From NCBI GenBank assembly GCA_008973525.1, contig WACJ01000124.1:2790001-2854000 (forward strand): a stretch of 64,000 nt of DNA, in the 5' to 3' direction. The stretch is from Stenopsyche tienmushanensis (taxonomy: Eukaryota; Arthropoda; Insecta; Trichoptera; Stenopsychidae). Both the position numbers and the translations under genes were made by a program. Under the pieces are notes generated by a model, which was given only the letters and a program-made list of their open reading frames with translations, was not told where the DNA came from and did no database searches. Of the stretch, positions 42,091-52,500 are shown piece after piece (the stretch's first letter is position 1; each line of letters opens with the position of its first letter).

Positions 42091-42519
42091 TGTACATACA
42101 TATATTATAGTAAATTTTAGGAAAATTCCCGCAACTATTTGTTTCATTTATGCAATACTCATATATTTAAATATCGATCTCAAGTCTTAAAAGATTTGAG
42201 TCTAAATGCTGTCTTAAAATTCTCTCAATTGCATCTCCAAATCATTAATTAGCACCCATTGGAAAACATTTAATTCCAGAGTACAATGGGTGTCATCTTT
42301 GACATGCATGTCAAAGGTTTGTTATTATTGCAACAAAGCAATATACATGTATATTTATAATGAAAACATGAATTATTCCATATCAGGATTTGTTAACTGA
42401 GAAGCAAAACTATAAACATCCATCCAAAATCTGCAAGCATAGCTCATTTTTCATGTTTGAGATATTTTAATCAACATCCCCAGTCAATGAAAAAATATTA
42501 TTTCATATTGTAACTATTG

Positions 42520-42800
42520 GATTTTTATTGTATAGATTTAAATTCAAATTCAGACTGTACAACAAATTTTCACCCTACAAATAAATTTGAGAGATCGGAA
42601 GTATTATAATTTTAGATAGATCGTCTTGACCCAAGTCGGAGAGGCCTGCTTACGAATAAAGTATGTAATAATGATTAAAATATAATATGAAAATAGTATT
42701 ATCACTCACTCATAGATTCTCTCGTATGATTTTTAAAATAGTTTTATTCTAATTTTAAAATGTGCGGAAGGCAATGAGAAAAGCCATATGATATTCCTTT
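42520..42800 (+). repeat. Second dispersed repeat family, copy 4
   Basis: It contains GATTTAAATTCAAATTC, AAATTTGAGAGATCGGAAGT, TAATGATTAAAATATAATAT, ACTCACTCATAGATTCTCTC and GGAAGGCAATGAGAAAAGCC in family order. It shares the AGATCGGAAGTATT block with copy 2. Confidence 0.6.
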
Positions 42801-45800
42801 AACCATAGAAAAATTACCTACAAGTATTATATATGGGATCTTAAGAAGATTAAGAAGATAAAATTATTTAATTGGCTAAATATTGAGATTGTGAGCTAGT
42901 TCTTCACCTTTTGACTATTAAAAAATCTCATTTATTATCTTAATAATATAAAAAAATACAAAATTATTTAAAACATAGAATCAAGGTCAGATATGAATAA
43001 CGGTGCTTCTATTGAAAAGCAATTTGAATTAAGACGATTGCTTCTTAATGCAAATTTAATCATAAATCAATTTTATTGTTATTCTTTATTAATTATACAT
43101 CAACATGCAATCAATTTCTGTTTTTATTTTTTTATTTACAGAATAATCATTGGATTTACAACAGCAAATTTTGAGCATTCAACCAAGGCTACCATTATTC
43201 CCCATTAGTGAGAAGATCGACGTTGAATTTTTAGGGTAATCTTTACGTGGCCATGTAGCTTACGAAACGTGATTTTTTAATGGTCAAATCGAGTGATTTA
43301 ACCGGAGAAGATTAACGCACGATGATCAAATTTCTGACCGCGAAATGAAGATAAAAAAGCATCTTCCATCCATCTTCAACTATCGACGGTCTGCAGCAAT
43401 AATAATGCATCACGAGGGATAAACACGTTTGGGCTTTGCATTTTTGCTGTTGAAAAATTGCAGTCGAGGAAATTATTTATGTATATTATTTTGTTGTTAT
43501 CGGACGAAACTTTCGAGGAATATAAAGATACGATTTATGGGCCAGAAATCCGCAATTAAAATTTTATTTCGACACGGAAGTTTTTCTGCGTTGTTTCTAA
43601 ATTGGGTTAGCTCTTATCGCCGGTTGACTCGTTGAGAACACAAGGGTAGAAAAATTTGGGTTCATATTTAAATTGGGCTTTATTAGGTATTTAGCATGAG
43701 CAGTAGAACATTAACCTGACCCAGTTATTCAAGGGGAATAGGTGAAATCGATCGAATTCTGGGAATTTTCTGTCAATTCATATAATAAGTAAATGAGTGA
43801 TATTTATTATATCTGAAATATTGGATATTTTTAGAAAGTGTATCATGTTTCATTCATTTTCAACTGAGAAAATGAAATCGCATTAAATATGTCAATCTGC
43901 TGCACATCGTTGATCATATACAATCTATCAAGAAAAACATGCTATGCATATATAATTTCAATCGAAAGACTTTCTAATGGTCATTAATTATTCTAACAAT
44001 CATACAGTGCAACAAAAACGAAAATGAAAGGACCAATATTGAGGACGACTGCTAATTCTCCTACGAAGAAAGTGCCAAAGAAGTAGACTGAACAGAAGTA
44101 TGCTGTCGATAAGTAGAACATATATTTCCAAGTATGTACCTTATATCAGATATAAATTAATATAACAACTGATAGATATTCTACTCGTAATTATGGAAAG
44201 GTCACAGTACGCCTTTTCGATGGTGATCCAGACATTTTTCTTTTAATCAGGAGATAACATCGTGGAAGAGGGTTGTAGGAAGTACTTGTGGCAAAACCCA
44301 AGACTATGTTGAGGGTCTCACGCCACGCGATGTATCCGGTTTAGATGTTCCTGATTGCATTAGATTAGATTGGCTACCGAAACGTCACGCTTCGGACTGA
44401 CGCCACAAAGCCATTTAACTTGACGTGAAGATTTCTTAGACTATCTTAGAAGCTTTTTCAATCGAAGCTTCCACGCAATAAAAAGTAACTTAAATCGATT
44501 TTCTAAGTCTGCAACATTCCATATGCAATCTAAATAAATAGAAAACACTCACGATCAAATAAGTATCATAAATTAAAAATACAATCGTATACCAACCGTC
44601 TTTCCATATGTTATATCACAAAAATATTAAATAATATGACAGCTATTAAATAAGCAAGTAAATCAGATCAACCGTAATCAGCAATACAATCAAAAGGCTA
44701 AATTTCAAATTTGAAAATCATTTGATCCAAAGATCTACAATATAAAGGTTAACGTCTATAATAGCCAACGAATACCCTCTAACTACCAAGCTGAAACCAC
44801 TTAAAACAACCAGATAGCACATTACAAAAATGGATACAAAGCATTAAAAATGCAATCCAAACGAAGTCTTAGCATGGGACTTACACGGTATGATTGGCAT
44901 GGCAATCGGCAAATTCAAATTATACGTGGCTCGAAAGCATATGGCTTTTGAATTAACAATTAGTGAAAATTGTAGATCGTGGGTATTGAATTAGAATAAC
45001 CCACGACCCTAATCCACTGATTATTGACCTCATCAAATGTGTGCCACTTGACCAGTGACATTTGCTATGTGGTCAGCTTTCATGTTCCAAACCCTTTAAC
45101 CTTCAACATTGAATATTTAAATTTTACACCAACCGGCACATACGTTTTTACATTGTATCGATTGATGTATAATATAATGAGCCACGATTCGATGTGCGAA
45201 ATTCTATTGAACGACGCAGCTTAATGTACAAACATGGAATGTGCATAAGAACAAAATATGATAAACAATTAGATTATTTTTAATTTTATGATTGATAATT
45301 AATTGTCTTTAAAATAAATTTATTACAGATTATCTTACCTAAGTGATTTTTATTTATCATTCTTGATGATGATTCATAACCCTTTGGCTGCTACAGTGTA
45401 TTTTGATAAATAGAAATTTGTTTACTATCTTTCTCTGTTTTATTTGGTCGTGCTAAAGTATAAACCAATAGGGATTTTTGTTTGCAGTCCTCGTTGACTT
45501 CAACTTGACCCGAACAGGTACTTACATTTTTATGCCTAATCGTTGCTCCAAATTATAAATAGACTTTTATTTCATTATTTTAAATGAATATATTTATGTA
45601 TTAATATTTTTCTGTTAAATGTTGTTATGTTGCTGAAAAATATTTTAATTGATGGAAATGCGATTGATACATGTCGATCGATTTGATATTATTTGCTTTA
45701 GTACGGTAATATGATTGGCAATTTAGTCAGTCGATTTTACGATTGAGCATGGAAATAACTTATGCCAAATGGTCTTTTCCTAATATAGTCATTAATACGA

Positions 45801-46019
45801 CAACAAATAACATATAAATCTGTATATGGCAATATGGCACAAATTCGCCTTTGTCGCATAAATTTCGGAGAGAGCATTTAAACCAGTTGGAAGTATGCAG
45901 TAGAACGAGTTTTTTTCATTCGTCACTGTACACAAAATGTTTAAGAAAAACAGGATTTCGTACGAAGTGTTTGGTTACACAGGTATTGACCCCATTGGGT
46001 CGTCGTGGGCATGTTTCTC
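42801..46019. other. Intergenic DNA upstream of the astacin gene
   Basis: No gene was recognised. A complex island at about 43240-43640 contains GATTTATGGGCC and AATAATAATGCATCACGAGG, which resemble Caudal/Abd-B-like and POU-like sites. Another at about 44200-44420 is less AT-rich. The open frames at 42993-43208, 43429-43635 and 45024-45224 carry no recognisable motif. Distal regulatory elements of the astacin gene are plausible here but unproven. Confidence 0.3.
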
Positions 46020-46257
46020 CTCTCCTGCCACTCGGAAAGAAGTGAGATAAGCGTTTAAAGACATCACTGCCAGCGTCGAGGCCGCCAGTTTATTTGCTTG
46101 CACCAACCACTTAGAAGCAACAGTCAACTAGCCATCTTATCTTGGACCCTGCATCGGGCCCGAGGACCTAAAGGACTCATTTAAATTCTTCCAATTGAGA
46201 CAAACGATGAAACGCTTCGAGCTGCCCTATTGAAAAATAATAGATTTCCGCTACAAA
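46020..46257 (+). promoter_or_regulatory. Probable promoter and 5' UTR of the astacin gene
   Basis: This is a less AT-rich block directly upstream of the start codon. A weak TATA-like CATTTAAATTC lies at about 46174-46184. An in-frame stop (TGA, 46231-46233) precedes the ATG, so exon 1 cannot extend upstream in this frame. The transcription start is not defined, and an upstream untranslated exon cannot be excluded. Confidence 0.35.
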
Positions 46258-46566
46258 ATGCTCCTAAAGAAGAGTCGAGGAGTCTACCTGTTATCTTGTT
46301 TCTTAGTGCTCTGCGATGTGTTTTTTGTGTTGTGCCGGTCGATGCCGGTGGACAATGGAGTAAATTTTGTAAAATATTGTGATAAGTGTATCGAGGAACG
46401 TTATTCATCCCATTATGAAGCGGAGGATAAATTAATGATTGATGAGGCTAATAAAGATGCAGCAGTCGAGGGAGGCGAAGAAGACGATGAGGACGACGTC
46501 GGAGAAGAGGGAGAATACTTCGAGGGAGATATCGTACTCGGTGATGAATACATTCTCAACCCAACG
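46258..46566 (+). CDS. Astacin gene exon 1: signal peptide and acidic prosegment
   Basis: It has 103 codons. The ATG sits in a good context (ACAAAATG) with an in-frame stop 24 bases upstream. The start MLLKKSRGVYLLSCFLVLCD has basic residues and then a hydrophobic core, a typical signal peptide, with cleavage plausible around residues 27-28. Residues 71-86 are almost entirely Asp, Glu and Gly. FEGDIVLGDEY follows at 88-98. The exon ends at ACG before GTGAGA, a good donor. Reading on reaches a stop at 46588, so the splice is required. Confidence 0.88.
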
Positions 46567-49500
46567 GTGAGACGAATTTACATTCATTAATCTTTAGCAC
46601 CTTTGTCTCGCCTACCTAGATAGAACCAGGACTGATATTTTCAAATTTCTCATATCGACACATTGAATCTATTCCACACAATCAATCAATTATGTCATAT
46701 ATATGTGCATTAAAGCCATGCCAAATATATTTTCAGACCTATTCCGAAGACGACGAGGACTTCAAAAACTTAGTGTTAAAAGACAGTTTGACGTGGCCAA
46801 ACAAAATAGTATTCTACAACTTCAGCTCTGAATTCAACAGTACTCAACGAAAAGTCATCATGGATGCAATCGAAGACTTCCACAACACAACATGCGTTCG
46901 ATTCGTGAAGAGAACCAACGAAAGTACTTATTTGTTTTTCAGAAACAAGAAAAAATCGTAAGTATTAAATTGATCGTCTCGATTTATCCACATAGTGTCT
47001 CAATCTCGAAATATCTGATTACTTATAATTTAATATCATTAAGATAATATCTTCGCGTTTTCTAAATGTTTCAAGCCATTACTCTCGAGCGATTGACGGG
47101 AGCAATAAATCGAATTTGCCATAAAATAAGCGATATCGTCCTGCAAAGCTGTTCCAATGGTTATCTTTCTGTGAATTATCTAAAACTACGTTCAAAACCA
47201 TAAAAGGATTTATTCATTAGATCTTCATGTCATACTGACGTCAATTGATACATTATAGATGTAAAAAAAAATTTAAGATCGGCATAAATTCAATATATTT
47301 GATCGACTATCAATATTATTGGATATTATGATTATTTTATATATAATTTAAAATCCAAGAAGACATTTATAAATTGATTTGATAAAGAAATGCTTCATAA
47401 ATATATTACATATTTATCTGCAAATAATTGTGATCTTTTAATTATTTCGCACATCTAAGTATCTAAGAATCAAATGTTATCTATAAAAATATACAGCAAT
47501 CTGTGATTTATAAAATTGAATTAACCAGAGATTGCAGTGAATTCATTCTTTAAAAACGCTCTTAGATAGTGATTAGAAGTAAAATTTGTAGATCGTGCTC
47601 CCTTCTAAATCGAACTCAAGAGGAGGCGACTATTTCTTGGAGATTATATGATTGTGACCTCTTTGTATGAATATATATCGAAAAAATCCCACAATGTACA
47701 CTATGATGATGACACTACTGTATGTAATTTATTATACCTTATATATTTTTTATTTTAATTTTCCTGTGGTTTCTAATTTCACTATAGACGCAAATATGAA
47801 TTTGTTCATCAAGCTCTTTTTCCTTACATATTTACTTTTATTATGACTGAATACATATCCTCCTACATATAAATGTGAAGTATATTTGTCTTAAAGATGG
47901 CTTATTGACATAGTTTGCATTAAACAATTCCACTTAATCATTCCAGTCTGCAATTCATTTAATGTCAGCAATATTTATACAGTGAGAAATCGAGAAAAAA
48001 TGTTCAAGTATAAAATTATAATTTTGCTCCATCCATTTAAAATACACTGTAAAGCATACAACAATCAATCTTAAGATATTAATCGCAAGTTTTAATGCCA
48101 ATATAAACACTATGTATGTAAAAATAATATCGTATTTAGATTAGACTCGTTAGTGTAGTTTTTATCGCATGGAGAATTTCCAGATAAATTGCTTTTATTG
48201 AACCATCATGATCAGGTATAAATGGCTACTGGTTTTAGCCGTTCACATATTGAGATGCTTGTCGAGATTAATGGACATAAAGCTAGCTCGATGAGAATTA
48301 TTTGTCTTCCAATTTAGAAATTTGCATCAGATTTCAAACTATAATAAATATAAATTTTTAATTCGAAAAATTCGCTTTAGTTTTAATTCGTGACTGAGAT
48401 CATGGCATCAATATTCTCAAATTGATTGCGTTGATTTATTAACAAGTTTTTGGGCTATATATCGCAAAAGATACATGAAAAAGGACTGCTGCAATTAATA
48501 TCTCCTGACACTTTAAACTACCTGTCAAAGATGTCGGCGATGAGAGATAAGTCCTTTACCATTTCTCTTCGGCGTACATCATCGATGCATTAATATGGCC
48601 GATAATGATGGTTTTGTTTGACTCGCGTCTCCGAAGCCCACGTCTTCGTTCCTTTATCTGCTGCGACTCCAGAGCTGATCATCCTCCTACTCAGATTTAT
48701 CATTGTCGCCGACAGAGGGAAGCATTTTTCATTTTGTAGATAATAAAGGGCTTGGTTTCGATCCCAGCATCCGTGTGGCTCGAGCCTTAGGTTAGCGTGT
48801 TTCATTTATTATTCAGCAGCAGCCGCATTGAACCTTTTGACCGATTACATGCGAAGCAGAACTGTTATATCTTGCAGAATTTTCCGTGATGTTACATTTG
48901 TTAAGGAAGACCCCGTATTTACAAAATAATTCAACTGTAACGACGGACCGTAATCATTAGCTTAAATGGCTGTTGATCATTTACTATACAAATCTTTGCA
49001 GACATGTTAACCAAATTTTTCATTCAATTCGTTTTATTTCACGATAATAAGCTTTTCTCTGAAGATTATCTTTATATCACCAATTTGCTTGATCAGATTC
49101 TGTCAACCAATTGAATTTGTAAATGATACACATTAAATTCGGGACAGCTGTGAAAACATATGTGAATCGTTATAGTATCAATCCAACATATTTATTTTAT
49201 TAACACATTTTAAGCGGGCGAAATTTCGCACCGCGTAAGAAATAATTGTCTGGAAATCGCTATAGTGTCAAAACTAGCAATTATTTTTAAACGAAATTTT
49301 AAATAAACACATAACAAAAATCAGCATCGCTCGAAAGATAATGCGTAAAAATTTTTTTTTTTTTAATAACAATTACCTCTGTGAATATGTACTATGAATG
49401 ATCTACTTCATTATTTTAAATAAATATGACACACAGTACTAATTATCTACCACTACAGTTCTAATCGCGAAGAAGCAATTATTAGCCATCCCGTATAAAG

Positions 49501-52500
49501 TGTGTTAATCGTACTGTTGATTGCTTAGTGATTTCTGGAGACGATTTTCTCTTGCCAACTATGATTTTATAATAACATGACATTTTGTACGAAGCCATTT
49601 TTTTAAATGTGATCATTTAAATACATACTTAAATAGTATTTATGCATATCCGTACTTAAATATTATATGTATGATGGCTTAATTTAAAACCTACTAAACA
49701 CACATTTGGGGAGATTTTATGCAAAATCAAGTGCCATTTTTCTAAATACGAAAGAAATTTGAGACTAAGAAAATTCCAGCAAATAAATAAGGTTTTTAAT
49801 TCTTTTCGGTCCCCAAAAGAATTTTTTTTGTTCCCACATTTTTTTTTATCAGAGCACACTGAGTAGTTTTTATGTTTCCCTTGTGGATTGATAAAAAAAT
49901 ACTAAAAATCGGTAATAATTCGGAGCAAGTGTAACTGTTGATTGCAAAACTCGGCTAGTGTGCCGCGCGAGCCCTTAAAACGACCCTTTCGTATCCCTTC
50001 CGAGTAGACAGTTACACATTTTAATGGGCAAAAAAATCATTTATCAACACACTGTTCTAATAGATACAAGTGAAAAAAAATGTTGCGTTGCATTTTAATT
50101 TAATAATACTAACGATGAAAAAATATGTCGAATGACATTCGACATGAGACCTACGCGGTAGAAATCGATGTCGAATAAGATTCGACAGAGGACCGGAAAG
50201 GGTTTATTACAAATCACATTTTTATATTGTTTTTAATTCTAGTCTCACCAACAGTGATATTCTTTCGGTGAAATATTTCTCAACAATTAGTAAAGGAGCT
50301 CAGGGATACCCTAGTGCAGCGATCTCTAGTCTGGGGGTAATTGCCCCAGCAAGGGTAAAACAGCTATATGTATGTATGTATGTATGTATAGATAATAGAA
50401 TGACAGATCACCTTCCCTGATAGACCATAGAGATAACAAGGCTGAAAATTTTAGGGACTGCTGTCCTAGTGGCCTGGGTGCAAAAAATAAAAAGAAATAT
50501 GAGTATTCGCTCATCATTATTTTACAAATAAATATTCAAAGTGGAACGCATTTTAGTTTTTTACAATAGATACTTAAATTAAATATGAAAATATATCTAG
50601 TAAAAGCATTATAGTATTTTTGTATACGATTTATCGATATTTAACAAAATAATACATCAATATTGATCTAAAAAATATATAAATGATTACAAATGTTTCA
50701 ACTATTAAATTTGAATTCATTTGCTGTTTCTTATATTTCTATACGCATTTAATTTTGAGACAATCAATAAAATCTCCGCAAAAAAATATATTGTTGAATT
50801 CTGAAGAAAATCAATTGTAAAAAGGGATACAAGAATAGATCTCGAACATGGACTCTTTTATTTGCAACCATGATTTTAAAACATAAAAATATCGCATTAA
50901 TTGCTCGATCGTCGATGGTTTGTAGAACCCATTAATACAATTGATTAAGCATTCGCCGTGTACTATTAGCATCCGCTTAATTGTTTTCAATGGTTTATTA
51001 CTTTATTACCTCGGAATAGTTTGAGGAGCCAGCCTTAACCCGCAGAGGCTTGCGGCTCGCCACAATCGTTGCATTTGAATTATTTTATAGGACACTGCAT
51101 GTTGAAAATGAGGCGTGTTGCATGTCGTGAAATGCATTCATCTCGATATATAATGCACAACGATACAATGACAAATGGAACGCTTTCTTTGAATGACGCG
51201 CCTATTTAGGTTCGTCCATACACACCTCGGAGCGTCGTAAAATTATCCGATGCAATCATCCGCTTTTTGTATTTTTATTTGCCTCGTAATAAAGCGAAAC
51301 AACATTATTACAAGTAGTTATCCTTTGAACGGGAATAATTAGGTTTTCGACATGGTTGCGCTTGTTAATAATTGAGCCATCGTTAAGTCTTCAGAAGCGC
51401 AGCATCCGTTAAGGATCTTCACCCTTGTATCCGGTGCAACATTTAATGCATCTATTCAGAAGATCTTGATGATATACTATTGGGGGGAAACTAAGAAAAA
51501 ATGGCTACAAATATGAATGTCAACCATCTAAAAAGTGTTCAAATACTACACTCGAAAGTTGTTTTATTTTGTTTGCTCTGTTCATATTGAGCCCTTGCCG
51601 TGTAAACATACAAAGTGTTCAGAATAAAGCTCTCAAAGTATAGCGTTTCGTTTATTCAATAAAATATGTGAAAGTATCAAATCAAATAATGACATAAATT
51701 AGTATTTGTAAATATATTCTTATTCAAAAATATTTCATGCATTGCCATTTTGCAAACGTTTATATATAAATATTTACTATACTTTTATATCGTATTAAGG
51801 ATCTTAGATACAAACTGGATATTAATATTTTGTAATTAAGTGCTTATTACTTTGATATTATTTAAATCCACACTTTTTACAACAAAATAGTGTTCGTGAA
51901 AGCAAAAATCATAGATGCTATATTCTTATGTGCACCACATATTGTCCACATACATTAACTTTTCTCTGAGGACCGCGCAGCGTGAGATATTCTTGTATAT
52001 CAATAAATGAACTTTAATACTGATGATAGCACACAACATTCGTTAATTTCTTCGCGTAAACGTAAACAATATACATGTGTGGCTTCAGTTTTAATAACAA
52101 ATTAATGCATTTGTTAAAGCTTGAAATATGTATGATGTACAGTGAATGATGAATAATTAATTATTTTTTGAATATTGTAATAAATTTAAAAATGACTTCT
52201 AACATTTGTATAAAGCTTTCAATACAAACTAGGTGTGTTGCTTTGACGTGCACACATTACATGTTTATTTAATGAATCTAGGCCATATTCCCGAGCCACA
52301 GTTTTTAGACACGGGTGGGAACAACATCATAAACCCATAAAGCAAACAAAAGTCGTTAAAAAAACATAGGAACAAACACAGCTTAGGGAGGTGAAAATTT
52401 GTGATTTGTTAATATTTATATTTGAACGACTAAATATTTAGAGCCATAAGAGTTTGCCCAGCACCACGAAAGCAAACAAGACAATTTTTTTTTTTTGAGA

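Noticed and set aside
48745..48790. tRNA-like B box GGTTTCGATCCCAG
   Set aside because: No cloverleaf could be drawn around it: the acceptor and anticodon stems do not pair.
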